A stretch of 64,000 nt of DNA from Rotaria sordida (lineage: Eukaryota > Rotifera > Eurotatoria > Philodinida > Philodinidae), in the NCBI GenBank assembly GCA_905250125.1, contig CAJNOL010000082.1, positions 186,001 through 250,000 of the forward strand, written 5' to 3'. Position numbers and translations under genes: made by a program. Of this stretch, positions 1 to 20,427 are shown piece by piece. Positions within the stretch are counted from its first letter, which is position 1; each line of letters opens with the position of its first letter. Under the pieces are notes generated by a model. It was not told where the DNA came from. It saw only the letters and a list, made by a program, of their open reading frames with translations, and ran no database searches.

Positions 1-838
1 GTTACTCTTGATTTTCCTTTATTTCAAAGCATTTCCGATGATTCCTATTGAGTCGTGATGAACAGATTAAAACTGATTTCCAATGATAGAAATCGGAAAA
101 ATCAGTTTATTCTCCCGTGATAAATACAGTAATATTAAAAGGGAAAGAACTGACATAAGAGTTTTATGATTAAACCAATTTCTTTTTGATTTTCTATTGA
201 TTTTAAATTTAAAAAAAAATCAATGTACTTAAAAACTTCAGAAAAATCGAAAACATCACTTTTTTCTAATTATTATGATAGATCTCATCCTCTAAATGTA
301 CGAATCGTCATCATGTTTTAACAATCGAGTTCTACCTACAATTTTAAATTATAATAAAATACCTAAAGCCAAGATACAAAACATTGAAAAACAGACGTTT
401 TTTTTGTTTTTTGAAGAAATGATTTTGTTGTTTTATTTAAAATTGATAAAAGATAAAAAAAAACGACTTTCTTTCCCTCCCCTTGAGTAATATTTACATT
501 GCAGATATTTTAGATAGCTTTCTATCCCTCTGTACTTTTTTATCTCTTCATTCTTAGTCATGCATACATATATATATATATGTTTACTTTAATTTTTCAA
601 ATACAAGACTACTATATCAGTCTTGATTGTAGTTCTTTGTTCAATGATATATATGACAATGTATACATTAAATAAGGAAGACCACAAAAAAAAAAAGAGA
701 GAGAGAACATAAAATAATAAGAAAGAAAAAAAAACTGAAAATATGAAATTCTCATTCTTGTGTAAAAAGATAATTTCTTTCTTTTTCTGTCCTTTTTTTT
801 CCAATATTAATGATGTGTATAGTAGCATAATGATTGCA
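1..838. other. intergenic, no gene seen
   Basis: This is AT-rich sequence on the 3' side of the GPCR gene. It holds runs of A and T and a short TA repeat near 569-581. The open frames here are short, low-complexity and match no family I know. Confidence 0.6.
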
Positions 839-2646
839 TCAAGTTTTGCCTTCGAGCATACTTGATACACTAGCATCAAGCGCAACATTCGAAATTGAAG
901 ATAGATGTGTTATTGCATGTTTGGGCTTTTGCTTATCTGTTATTGTCATTGTATAACTCATATTTGACATACGTTGTGGTTTAATTCCACCTCCTGGTAA
1001 TGATGCTAATGTGCGTACCGTTCCTACACCACTTGATCGTACTAATGAACGTTCATTTCGTGTTAATTCTTTTCCATTATTAACATCTTGTTCTTTACAA
1101 CACCATCGACATAATTGATAAAATATTAAACGACGAAATTCTGTACGAAATCTTGCACCACTAATAAAATAGAGAAAAAAATTAACCACATGCATTAAAT
1201 CCGATGTAATATTTGATATAAGATACATAACAGCTGATGTTCGTACGTATACATCAAGATTTCGATATATATTCGCATCACATTTAACAGCTTTCCAACT
1301 TTCAAGTAAAACACGAAGAAATATGAGCAAATAATAAATAGCATTTGGTAATGTTAAAACAAAAAATGATATTGATATTGTTATAAGCATAATTGTTATT
1401 TGAAGATTTTGTGATTGTATACGTGCACGATTTGTTGCTGATATATTTGATGTACGAAATTGATTTGATGTTGATGAACTTGTGGGTGGTTTAAGATGTT
1501 TATTTATTTTTGTTGTTGTTGATGTTCGACCATTTGTTGATGTTTTTATCATAGATACTGTTGTTGAAGAATTTATTGATTCATGTAAACATGATGCTTC
1601 ACGACGTGCTCGTAATAAGGCAACAAATATAGCAGCATTTAATACTGATATAACTAAAAATGGAATAAAGCACCAAAAGAATGCGTCAAGTATAAAAACA
1701 AGTTTTTCGTCTTGTGATGTTTCTAACCAACAATATGCATTATTTTTTAATACAGTTCGACTAGCATGTACAGATGCAACAAGCATTGAACAAATAATAA
1801 CAGCTACAACTACAGCATAAGCTTTTTTACGTGATAAAAGATCTGATACACGTAATGGTAAACAAACGGCAAGAAATTTATCGGCATTCATAGCAGCAAT
1901 AAGCCATACTAAAAGAATAACAATAAATAAATAAATACATATATAGATATATCGAATATATTTTGACTATTCAAGGTCTTTATTTGACAATAATTTATGT
2001 GTAAATCAACAAAATTGGGATGAAAGAAATATTGATCTATTTGTTAGTGCAGCTGTTACTGCATTCTTTTATGTCTTTTTTCTTTTTTTTTTTTTACTTC
2101 CGGAAGCTTAATAATATGTATCGAATGAAATAACTTACCACTTGTATAGTTTACTGCATTGACCATAAGAAAAAGAAATTTACATAAGCCAGTTGTTAAA
2201 ATGTGTTTACCAGTTGTTGAACTTGATAATTCACCAAAAATAACACGTAATGCAAAAAAAGCCACATCACATAATGCTAATGTTTGCATATAAAAAGCTA
2301 TTGATGATGAACGATTCATACGTGTACGTCTTAATATATAAAAAGCACATAAATTTAAAACAATAGCAGGTAAAATAAAAAAACGATTTAAATTTTGTGA
2401 TATATAACGAACAATATTAAATAAAGGTTTTTGTGTAACATAGTCATATTTAATTTGATTACATGTTAAATTTGTATTTTTTAATATTGTTTGATCAGTT
2501 ATAAAAAATGATGATGAAAATGTATTATTATTTAATGTTCCATTGTCATCAAATAATAATAATGGTGTTGAAAATGTTGAATCAAAATATGTTAATGAAA
2601 CATGTCCACTTAAAAATGTTATATTAGATGATGAAGAATGATACAT
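839..2646 (-). CDS. rhodopsin-class (class A) neuropeptide-type GPCR
   Basis: A seven-transmembrane receptor, probably a peptide receptor of the FMRFamide/myosuppressin-like group, acting at the plasma membrane through G proteins. Two exons are seen: 2139-2646 and 839-1908, with a 230 bp GT..AG intron inside TM3. The joined frame gives 525 residues. TM1 is near residues 89-107, TM2 116-138 and TM3 153-178, followed by the usual TM4-TM7 series. A conserved Cys lies at the start of TM3, and a Cys in extracellular loop 2 (AYCW) is its likely disulphide partner. The DRY position reads A-D-K (N-A-D-K-F), and TM7 ends in an NFFLYF variant of NPxxY. The N-terminus has several N-glycosylation sequons (N-I-T, N-G-T). 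Loop 3 is long and Ser/Thr-rich. An acceptor-like AG followed by AT lies about 50 nt upstream of the ATG. The family is clear; the ligand cannot be told from sequence. Confidence 0.88.
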
Positions 2647-3051
2647 TGTTCTTTTACCAGCATACCGTTTTTTGTTTGTTTTTTTTTAATAAATCTACAA
2701 TTTTATATTGAATAATTTATTTTTATTCGAAATATTTGTCGATTATTTCACTATATATATTATCCATCTTTTTTCCATTATAACGCTTTTATTACGATAT
2801 AGAGTTAAAGCAGAAGAAACATTAAAGAAATAACTAAGTACTCTTTGAATTTATCTCATCGATACATCGATCAATTCTACTCGACCAAGCAGAAGAAAAC
2901 AATAAAACGAAAATGTTGTTATATGAAAAAAACTAGTTTCCAGAAAATAACTATAAATATTTATTGTAGTTATTATATATTTTTTTTTATCTTATCAAAA
3001 AAAGAACCCTACAGAAGAGATATTCAATATTTTATTGATATGTTACTAAAC

Positions 3052-3080
<29 letters not shown>
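3052..3080. repeat. poly(A) homopolymer run
   Basis: An uninterrupted run of 29 A. It could be the tail of a retrocopied sequence, but I see no coding sequence upstream to support that. Confidence 0.8.
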
Positions 3081-3082
<2 letters not shown>

Positions 3083-6000
3083 AAACGAGATCTATAACGA
3101 AATTATATTATGGATGGATGTCCATTATAATCTATTAAAGAAGATATAAGCTTAATTATTGGAAAAGGAAAAGAAAAAAAATATATATAAAACTAGGCGT
3201 TACACAATGCACGCAAGTAAGCTGACAAGTTGAATTAAAAGTTTACTTTATCTCAGTCGATTTGAATGTAGAAAATAGATCAAAAAAAAAAAAAAAAAAA
3301 AAACGAGAAGAGCGAAAGAATATTGTCAATGCGCAAGATTTACTTCAGTTATTTTCAAGTGAAAAAAGAGAAAAGAGATAGATTCACTTGTCATTCTTTC
3401 TCTCTGTCGCTCTCTTAGTGATTTCTTTTTGAGTAGCAATCGACCTGTTGTTTCTCTTTCTCTTTCGGCTTCTTCTTTCTCTATCTATATTTCAGCGAAT
3501 ACAGATCGTCGCTAAGGGAATATACAATAAGAGAAAGACACAGAGAGAGAGAGAGAGAAACTAGAAGATGCGAAATTCAATCGTATTTATGTCGTTATCA
3601 TCATCTTCATGTTGACAGTTATAGGCATAAAATCGGAAATACGGAAACAGAGCAAAAAGAAAATTATTTTCGAGAATTGAATAAACGAAAATATGTTGAT
3701 GGATATATTTGTAGAGACTCTTTATATAATACAAAAATGCGACTAAAAACAAAGAAGAATAACTAATGTTTTTCTAAATGGAGAGGGAAAAAAAAGCGAT
3801 GAAGCATAATATGAATCAAAAGAAAAAAGAAAACCTAAATAACAAATGTTTATGCATTTGAAAAATGTGATTATGACAGAAACGATTTTATCACTTTTCT
3901 TACTAGTATCTATGACGGAAATCAAAACTGACCGTATAGACACATATTATCAAGAAAATAACGGCATATGTAGAGATACTACAGAAATAATAACAAGAAT
4001 TTTTGAGTATATTCTTTGTTAATATGCAGTAGTTGTACATTAGTTCTAGTTTACGAGTTAAAAATTAGATCTGATGTATGTGTATTTATCAATAAATGAT
4101 AACTAATAGTAATAGAACAAAAACAAAAAAAAAATAAAATGTGTATGTATGCGCAATTGAATTGATACTAGTTAGTTACTCAGTTCAATATTGAAACTGA
4201 TCCATATCTAAAGTGCAGCTGTTTGGACCATTTGTCACACGACTGATGATAATGATCATCATCATCATCATCATGGTCATGATGGCAGTGATGATGATGA
4301 TGCGAATGCAATGCGAATTGTTCTTTGTGTCTAAAGTTGCCGTCATTGACGTTTTCTTTCTCACATACATCAAAAACAATAATAAAATGCTACAAGAGTC
4401 TCAACAATACAACGAATGACTTATAAGCACGCACATACAAACAAAAATATCGATTTATTGCTCGCTATTGTCGTTTGTATTCTTCTAATGAATCAAATTC
4501 AGTCGTCTATTTTGTAAGTAGTCATAGCATGTCATGAGCATTCATTCATTCATTCATTTATTTATTCATCTAGATTCTCTTTTTCTTTTTCTCTTAAAAA
4601 AGATATATCAATAAAAAAACTATCCATTTTCCTGTTACTGTTGTTAGTGCAGTTTTTCTCTTGTTATTATTGTTATATTTATTATTTTATTTGACGAACT
4701 AGTATATATAGAACGGAAAAAAAAAATGACGAACACTTCGTTTATTTGAAAGTCATTCAAGCAGATATAGAATTAATCTCGTCATTTCCGTTGACTTTTT
4801 TCTTTTTTTTGCTAACTTACCTTTCTTCTTCTGTTGTATTATATGGTATATTTTTTTTTTGTATTAGATCAACTACTTGAAAGAAAAATTGTTAATTTTA
4901 TTTAATGATTCGCATATTTCTTTTTCATAAATAAAAAATAAAACATCATATTTGTACTATTAATAAGATCACAATACATTCTAGTACATACTTGATATTT
5001 GGCATTCTTAAATAATATTAAGACTGTTATTTTAGATACTCTTGATGGAAAATAACTATGTATTGTAGGAGTATCTGTAATTATTAAAAATTCTTGTAGT
5101 AGTAGTTGTAAACATTTCTCACATCACTTATAACTATCATAAAACAAAGTATATGAATATATATTTTAGTATATATTTAACTAAAATTAGTCTAAAAAAA
5201 CTGTTCTCTACTATTATCGTTGTAATCGGATATACGCACCTGTAGTTCAATATATTTATGCGTGTAAAACAAAAAACAAAGAATCTTAATTTTTAATCTT
5301 CTTCTAATATTTCAATCCTAAATATCATGCATACATACATATTGTAATAGATAACAAGTATATTTTCATAGAAGAAATCTGAATATGATAAAGACATAAA
5401 GGTTGGATATATGATCTTCTATATTTTCTTGTAAAAATACGCTCGATTGCTTTTTTTTATGAGAGTATACAATTTTTCTTGTCTCATTCCTCGTTCGTTC
5501 GTTGTCTCTTTTTTTTTTGTGTGCACGGCTAACAATCATTAATACATGTGTCTTGAGAAAAAGAAGAAAAAAAAGTAATAGAAAAAAAAAAAACGTATTT
5601 TGGGAATTCTAATTAGTCGTCAACAATTATAATATTGACGAGTTATTCTGTATATCAATAATTATTACTTCATACAAACCATAAAAGTAAGAAAACTAAT
5701 TCACGTTCTTCTTTTTTTACCATAAAAGTAAAAGTAACCCTTATCAATACGATATGTCAACAGTTAATATTGAAATGACGTATTTTGTAACTAGTGTTGT
5801 GTATTTTGAGCCAAAATCGACCTTTGGTATACACAAGTGGTGTTTTTCTCATCAATGTAATAGAAATATCCTATTAATCTCTCTTTGTGACATCTAAGTA
5901 TTGTGAAAAGGTTCTCTCGCTTCGAAAAAAGAAAACGACAGAGGCAGAAAAATGTAATCTGGCTCTGGCCGACGTGTGTGTGTGTGTGTTCTGGTTGAGA

Positions 6001-6902
6001 TCAAACCTAAAAACAGAGATAGAGGAGAAAATAGAGAAGAGAGAAAAAAGAAGAAGAAGAAGAAGGAGAAGAATGTGTCCATTATTTCTATATTACTTAT
6101 AATTAGCTAGCAGATTCGAAACAAGCCTAATATGCTCCTATGTTATGTTGGTATGCATCGTCAATTTCACACTCGGTCATTGAAAGCTATTTCGTCAAGA
6201 ATTGAAGAAAAAAACAGTAGTCATAGGATGAGAAAGAGACTTGACAAACAATTAGAATAACAATGAGATGGTAAATTGAACGACGGAAAGCAGCGAAATT
6301 CAATTTCATACACTCATCCAACCGTCGTTCATCATTAGAGAAGAATTCATCATAAATACTATGTTTTTTTTCCTTCATTTTCTTATTATGTATTGACTTT
6401 CTACAAATTATAATAACCCAATATGAAATATATAAGAAACACAAAAAAATGTCATATCAACTTAAAAAAATTTGAAAATTTGATTATCACATTATTGATA
6501 ATGAATGTATTTTCAATTATTATTATTATTATTATTATTATGTTTAAGAGCCACAAAGAAAAAAGCAAAAACAAAAACAATAATAGAAATATTGTCATCT
6601 TATCAATAATATTTTTATAAATTCTAATAAATATTTAGGATTATTTTGAAAATGATACTCATATTAAAACTGAATAATCTATTCAACTTGACTGTATATC
6701 ATATTGATAATAATTCGGTTTTAGACTCTTTCCTCTTCGTTACATTCATTATCCTTCGAGTTTCCGTTCTCTTATAATATAAGTGTATATTCTTGAATAC
6801 AGAGAATAATTGGTTAGCTGTAAATTCTTGAGCATGTTGTTCTCTCGATCATAAAAAGTTATTCATGGTGGTATGTATAATTGCACATCCGAAATAAAAT
6901 AC

Positions 6903-6931
6903 CAACAACAACAACAACAACAACAACAACA
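6903..6931 (+). repeat. CAA trinucleotide microsatellite
   Basis: About ten CAA units in intergenic DNA. Confidence 0.85.
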
Positions 6932-7444
6932 GCTAGAAAAAGCATAGAAATTACACTGCTCTTCTATTTTCTCATAAAAAGAAAATGGTCTAATCGAATC
7001 GTCTCTATTAAGAACATCAATAACATTGCTTAAAAAGTTTTAATGTATTCTTCGTTCTGAGCTTTTCATCGTAACATTTACCCAAGTGAATAACACCCAA
7101 GAACAACAATATCTAATTTGAAAATGATAACATTTTATTTTTCTTTAAAATATCATATATCTATATAGACTCTCTCCCTTTTTTTTTTTTATATAATTGA
7201 TATAACATAAAAAATGCGTTTGATGAAACACAACAAGTAAAGAAAACAGTTTAACTATTGACACTTGCAACTTTTTCTGTCCATATATGTATATATACAC
7301 ATATGCATTTTTTGTCATGTTGTCAGTCAAAATATTTAGACACTAAGCTTACATATGTCCAATGTTTGTTGTTAATGATTAAATCATGGTATGGCTGAAT
7401 GCTTGGCTTTTACAAGGTCATTTACAATGATGTATTATACTCGC

Positions 7445-10641
<3,197 letters not shown>

Positions 10642-10900
10642 ATTCAATCAATTAATAAATTAATTTATAAATTAAAAGACAAAAAAGAAAACGAACAATC
10701 AAAATATAATAATGCGCGAAATATTTTTCTTCAAATAAAATAATCAACTAGTGACATCTATTATTTATTTACAAGGAGGTAAATTATCTATCAAACTATT
10801 GGTCCGTAGACGAACAAAGAACATTCGATGCAAACAAAAGCTTCTTTTTTTAACGTTTGTTTTTTTCTTCTTGACATTGATTCAAGGTTTGCCGTCAACA

Positions 10901-11606
10901 ATGAATAGTCGTATAGTAAACATTATTTTACCGCTTGTCGGTGGTGTTATCTATGTATGTTTGGATTTTCTTTACATTTATTTAACAAGAAATCATTATG
11001 AGCAAGCTGTTCAAAATATTCAAAAAGAAGAAATGGAAGTTGATGTTGTGGCAGCAATAGTTTGCTATGCAAGTTAGTAAATGTGATTTAAATAAATAAA
11101 AGAAAAATTAAATATATATATTTTTTTTTTTTCAATATTCTAGTTATGGGTCTTGGATGGTATTTAATTGCCATACAATTAGCTTCAGCTTATTTCGATA
11201 AACTTAAACAGCGTAGACCATCTTGGTCACCATTATCATCAAGTGCTTTAAGTGGACTTGTATCTGGTTTTCTCTATGGGTAATTTATATTAGTATTTCT
11301 ATAGTAGATGTTCCTCATGAAAAATATTTCATCCTGTTATCTTTAACATTCTATGGTGAAACACCATGTATAATGTGGAACACTTGCTATAGAAATACAA
11401 TTACACTTGTGGATTGTAATTTCTTTTTGTTTAATAGATTTGTTGTTTATGGTGTTTTTAATTGTACGACACGTGCTTTATTTTCAAATCGATATCCGGT
11501 TACACTTCTTGTACAAGATATGGCATGGGGTTCACTTTATACTATGCTTTATACAACTGTCTATATGCTGATTTGGCATCAACTTAGTCATCCAGTTGAT
11601 TTATAA
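10901..11606 (+). CDS. DUF2177 family membrane protein, 3 exons
   Basis: A small integral membrane protein of the DUF2177 family (mostly bacterial, function unknown). Exons 10901-11072, 11144-11279 and 11438-11606 join in frame to 158 residues, the usual family length. The hallmark region GFLYGFVVYGVFN... TLLVQDMAWG matches the family core (G.V.YG.YD.TN ... VTLVDMAWG). Four hydrophobic segments are visible, the first straight after the ATG. I chose the ATG at 10901 because the family normally begins a few residues before TM1. The open frame extends upstream without another ATG. The stop is only 198 bp before the next co-oriented gene. An animal gene of this family with two spliceosomal introns suggests an old transfer from bacteria, or shared protist ancestry; a tree would be needed to decide. 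Confidence 0.85.
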
Positions 11607-11754
11607 ATAACTTTATATCATTATTCTATCACATATATATTCAAGCGAATTTTTTTTTTGTATATTTATAATTGAATCTCGTTTCAAAAGTGATAGACCA
11701 CCAATAGAATTGGTCTTTTTTTGTTTTGGGTTCTATTTGATAAAAATAATTATT

Positions 11755-11766
11755 CATTTGTTGCAG
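11755..11766 (+). promoter_or_regulatory. candidate trans-splice acceptor of the MATH-BTB gene
   Basis: A T-rich tract ends in TTGCAG followed by ATT, 38 nt before the ATG and 160 bp after the stop of the DUF2177 gene. No upstream exon is recognisable. Confidence 0.5.
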
Positions 11767-11804
11767 ATTATTAATTTGATTGATTCATTTTCTATACTCG
11801 TATA

Positions 11805-14800
11805 ATGTCACGAAAAACTTCAAGACGATCAGGTGGTGTACAATTAGAAGAAACATCAACTGCATCACAAGGAATGGAAATGTAAGAAGAATTGTGAAAA
11901 AAAAAACAATCTAAATTTTACTTTAAACATTTCATTTTTTTTAGTGTCGATAGTGTTTGCTCTCAAAGACAAATTTCTGATGTATGTGAAACAGCAGGTC
12001 TTTCTGATCAAGGTATAAATAAAACAAGTGGTAATGATAATGTATCTGTACAACAACAAGGTGTTGAAGGTATGAATGAAGAAGGAACAGGTGGAGGTGA
12101 TGAACAATCTGATGCACAATTATCATCATCATCAAATACAACAATAACAAGTGTAGCAAAAGCTATTCCAACTAATGAAGCTGATATGTTATGTACAACA
12201 ATTGAGAATGTTTCACACGTCCGATTTGAATGGACTGTTGAAGATTTTTATCCACAAATGTAAAAAAAAAAGTTTTATTTTAAATAATTTTTATTTTATT
12301 TTTTTTTCTGTAGGTATGAATGTGGAGATATGATTCAAAGTGAAGAATTTCCACCATATGATTTACAAAAAGAATTTTGGACACTTCGTCTTTATCCAAA
12401 AGGTCATCAACGTTTATCAAAAGAACAACAAAATCAACCATCAACAGGTGGTGCATCATCAACTGATGATGATTCAACAATACAATTTTATTTATCATTA
12501 TGTCCATCACATGTTGCATCACAACATCCATCTAATGTATCTGCATCAGCATCCAATGGTGCAGGATCAAATAATCCAAATCATATAGCATCATCATTAA
12601 TGAATACATCATCTCGTCAACTTCAAGTTTATTTTCGGGCTCTTATTAATTTTTCAAATCCACAAGTAAAGTTCTAATCGAAATTTATTTCCTTTTATAC
12701 AGAATCTTTAAAACTATAAGAATATTTTGATTGTCTAGTCCTTGTAAGAGTAGATGAATGAAATACACACAATTTCTTATTACGTTCCTTGCACCTAAAG
12801 ATTGAAAAATATGAATGTCATAGTAGCTGAAAAAGTAAAACGCAGAATAAATTTAATTTCTCATGTACAGCTCAAAAAGAAAAAAATTCCATAGATAATT
12901 TACTAAATGATTCTTTTTTTTGTAGGGTCGTATATTTCATACTGAAACTGTTCATGATTGTGGTGGTAATATAACAGATGAATTAATTATAATGAAAATG
13001 TCACGTGCTACATGTGAACAATTATATAAAGATTCAAAAGATCATTTAATAATAAGTATTGAATTAATGTCAATTGATGATTTAGCTAAACGTAGTATGA
13101 AAACAAGTACATCAAAAATGGTTGAAGGTTCATCACGTGTTGTATCAAAAGTAATGAAAATGAAATTACGTTGGAAAATTGAAAAATTTTCAACATTAGT
13201 TAATGAATCACCAAATAATAGTTTTATTGAATCATGTGAATTTACATTTAATAAACAACGACCAGGTAATATAACAAATATACAAACAGCAGCACTTGAA
13301 CAAACAGAAGATGATGAACAATTAACAAATGGTTCAAATATAAATGAAAATAAAACATCAACATCAACACAACCAACAACAACAACACAACAAAATGACA
13401 TTCCACCACATCAATGGTCACTTATACTTTATCCAAGTGGTAAAACAGAACGTTTTAAAGAATCATTATCTGTTTTTTTGGAACATACATTTGGTCCAAG
13501 TGTTCGTGTTGTTATACGTTTTTCATTAATTGATGCACGTGGACGTCGTGTTAATACAAAACAATTACCATCACATGTATTAGCACCTGGTGAACGTTGG
13601 GGTGTTGGAGATTTTATTAAACATTCAACATTATTACAAGCACAACAACAATTATTTCCTGGTAATGAACTTCGTTTATATTGTCAAATTAAAATTCTTG
13701 AACGACAATCAATTGATGAACGTAAATATATATCACGACCATTAGTTGCATTACCACGTACAAATATAAATAAATCAAATATAACAGCATCAATTAGTGA
13801 TGATCCAGCAACATATTGGCCAACATTATTTTATACAGCTTATTTAGAAAAACGCATGTGTGATATGTATTTACGATGTGGTAATGAATTACATAGTGTT
13901 CATAAACTTATACTTGGTCTTCGTTCAAATGTACTTGCAAGAATGATTAAAGAAAAAGAAACAACAACAACAATTCATCCAACAGCTGTTAGTCCACCGG
14001 CAAAACCAACGTAAGTTTATGAAAAAAAAAAAATTAGTATGAATTTAATTTTAGATTTTGTTTTAGTCGTCATGGTAAACGAGCAACTGCTTCAGCAGCA
14101 AATACAACAAGTGAAAGTATGGAAACAGAGACACAAGGAACTAGTGGAAGTGAAGATTCATCACTTCTTACAATTGATATTAATGATATTGATCGTAAAA
14201 CAATTCTCTATTTTCTTGAATATGTTTATACGGGTGGAATTAAAAAATTAGCTGTACCTGGTGCTGTTATATCACATACACTTGTTATTGATTTATTAAC
14301 AATTGCAGCTAATTATGAAATGCCTGATTTAAAAACTTATGCTGAATATTATCTTAAAGATATTATACGTGTCGATAATGCTTGGTATGTGTTTTTTTAT
14401 GAAGCAAGATCTAAAATGAGTGTTGAACTATAGCAATGAAAATTACATCCTCCCGAACTAATAGATGCTTCAGGAATATTTCCTATTAGAGATATGAGAG
14501 GGATCGAAATTTAGAACTATGCTAGAGGAAAAAATTATCGAAAAAGGAAGTGAAAATCTCAGTTAAATATTCTATAGTTTTAATGAAATTACTTTATAAA
14601 TTATATCAATCAGAACAAAATGCTAGGTGATCGACTAACTAAATAAAAAACAAAGTTTTGTAGTATACTTTTAAAATGTTATACGAATAGATTCTGAAAT
14701 GGTTTTCACTAGACTAGACATCAGATTTATTGGGACGGTAGAAAAAAATTGCCAAGCCTGGAACTAATGTACTTTTGACCCTGCACACATCTACTCTCTT

Positions 14801-15214
14801 TCGTGTCCAGGTCACACAGACCCTACAGGAGTAACCTCTCATTATAATATATATTGCATTTCTGGAATATTAAGTGAAAAAATGTGTCCGAAACTAGATA
14901 GAATAAAACAATTTTGCAAAGATTGCGCTAATATCTTTCTAAGAATATACTATATAAAATGTTTTGTTTTTTAGTGAGTTACTTATGTTAAGCGATAATA
15001 TGAAATCGGAAATGTTAAAACAAACAACATGTGATTATATTGCTAATAATTTAGGCAATGTTATGGAAACAACAGTAAGTATTTTTTTTAGTTTCTTCTA
15101 TGATATTTAATTAATTTTTTTTTTCTCTTTTAATAGGGTTGGACTGAACTTAAGGCAAAACAACCCGATTTAATTGATACTATTCTTAAATCATGTTTAC
15201 TTTTACGTAAATAA
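11805..15214 (+). CDS. MATH-MATH-BTB protein, probable cullin-3 adaptor
   Basis: Seven exons (11805-11881, 11945-12259, 12314-12665, 12926-14010, 14067-14384, 14975-15074, 15137-15214) join to 774 residues. After a polar, low-complexity N-terminus, a first MATH-like domain starts near residue 119 (FEWTVEDF ... FWTLRLYPKG). A second starts near 326 (LRWKIEKF ... HQWSLILYPSG). A BTB/POZ domain starts near 558 (MYLRCGNELHSVHKLIL ... ILYFLEYVYTG), split by an insert of about 50 residues. A short helical BACK-like tail ends the protein (LLMLSDNMKSEMLK). MATH-BTB proteins such as SPOP link substrates, bound by MATH, to CUL3 ubiquitin ligases. SPOP has only one MATH domain, so this tandem arrangement is unusual. 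Intron 5 is 590 bp; the others are short. It lies between the DUF2177 gene and MCM3, all on the plus strand. Confidence 0.85.
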
Positions 15215-15606
15215 AATTTTAAGAAAAGAAGAAAAAAGGACTATTTGTGTTTCTTTTTTTTTTTTTTTTTTGTTTTCTTTTTCTCTGTTTATGTATTGAA
15301 CATAGTTCATATGTTATATTACTTCCTCTAGTGCTTATAAAACTTTTTTGCTTGGTATTGTCACATTTGTACATGTGTTTGAGATTGTATTGATATTAAA
15401 AAAAAAAAAAAATGAAACAAACAAGAAAAAAAAAGACAGAAAACAACAAAATATTTTTTCTTTATTATGTTGTTTATGTGTTGTGTTGTTTTGTTTGTTT
15501 ATTTGTTCATTATTTCTGCTGTCATTATTCGTATGAAATAAAATATATTACACAATGAATTTATATATATGTAAATGTATGTTTATAATATGAAAAACAT
15601 GTTGAA
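15215..15606. other. intercistronic spacer MATH-BTB to MCM3
   Basis: This holds the 3' end of the MATH-BTB transcript. It is T-rich, has A runs, and carries AATAAA-type motifs near 15538. No open frame of interest. Confidence 0.6.
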
Positions 15607-15616
15607 CATTTTCTAG
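15607..15616 (+). promoter_or_regulatory. candidate trans-splice acceptor touching the MCM3 ATG
   Basis: CATTTTCTAG is followed directly by the ATG at 15617, leaving no 5' UTR unless a leader is added. This is the strongest spliced-leader-type site in the window, together with the one at EXOSC3. Confidence 0.65.
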
Positions 15617-19554
<3,938 letters not shown>

Positions 19555-20427
19555 TCAGATGTACAAATGGACATAGATATATATATATATATTTTTTTGT
19601 TCGTTTATCTCAAAAATAGTGTCAGATAGATTATTTTTGTTATCTTCAAGATGTGCACTTGTATGAAAAATATCTTTCAATTAAATGCAAATTTATTTTT
19701 TTTTCTCGTTTCTATGTGTGTTATATATATACCTGTGAATCAGATAGAAATACATTTCTTATTATTAGATATATAAATATATACTGAATTATTCCATAAT
19801 TATTCTTTTATATTTGCTATGGTGATTTCTGTCAATACATTAATAAAGACATCATAATAGACAAAAAAAAAATAAACAGCCAATTTGAATCTTACATAAA
19901 GTTAGTTTTGTCAAAATTTCTTTAAATAGTATCGATTTATTCTTGAAAACAAATTGATATTTTCACCGGTAAGTGATCTGACAGTGAAGTCTGTGAACAT
20001 CAATATGTTAATTAATTTAAGAATGTTTTTGGATGGCAATGAATACCGATATTAAAAATCGACCTTCAACATAATTCTTTAACGTGTTCATCAGCTTTAC
20101 TATTAGGCAGATTACCGATGAGCTGGTTTTCGTTACCATGATATTCCTTAAAATATCAAATAAGTATCACAGTAAAACCCGTCGATACTATTCCCTGTAC
20201 GAATTACATATAAAGAAAATCATAATGTTACGTTGAAACGTCAGCAGGTTAATTTCATGGTAAAAATTCGTATCCCTGTCGTAAAATGGCCATTTTCTTT
20301 TCAACCTAGGAATAAGTGTGTTAACGAGACTTGACCATATCCTTTTCTTTCAGTTTGTTAGTTTTATATCATAAAAAGTAGATTAGTTTTTGATTCTTAG
20401 TCATCGTTCAATATAAACTATTCGACA
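19555..20427. other. intergenic, 3' side of MCM3
   Basis: AT-rich sequence with short TA repeats and an A run near 19863. I see no gene. Confidence 0.6.

Larger units (their letters stand above)
2647..7444. other. long intergenic region, low complexity
   Basis: I see no convincing gene in 4.8 kb. It contains a 29-A run (3052-3080), a second A run (about 3281-3303), a purine/pyrimidine-rich CT/GA tract (about 3370-3560), ATC repeats (about 4256-4275), a GT run (about 5976-5990), TTA repeats (about 6518-6541) and CAA repeats (about 6903-6931). The open frames are translations of these repeats. The CT/GA tract could be promoter-like, but nothing here proves that. Confidence 0.55.

Noticed and set aside
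4185..4419. Overlapping frames on both strands rich in Met/Ile
   Set aside because: They are translations of an ATC/GAT trinucleotide repeat, not genes.
5887..6102. Plus-strand frame ending in poly-Arg
   Set aside because: Produced by a GT run and an AGA/GAA repeat; no protein features.
10751..10900. Upstream extension of the DUF2177 frame
   Set aside because: It has no ATG; the family N-terminus fits the ATG at 10901.
13042..13401. Minus-strand 119-codon frame
   Set aside because: Lies antisense within the fourth exon of the MATH-BTB gene and is a shadow of it.
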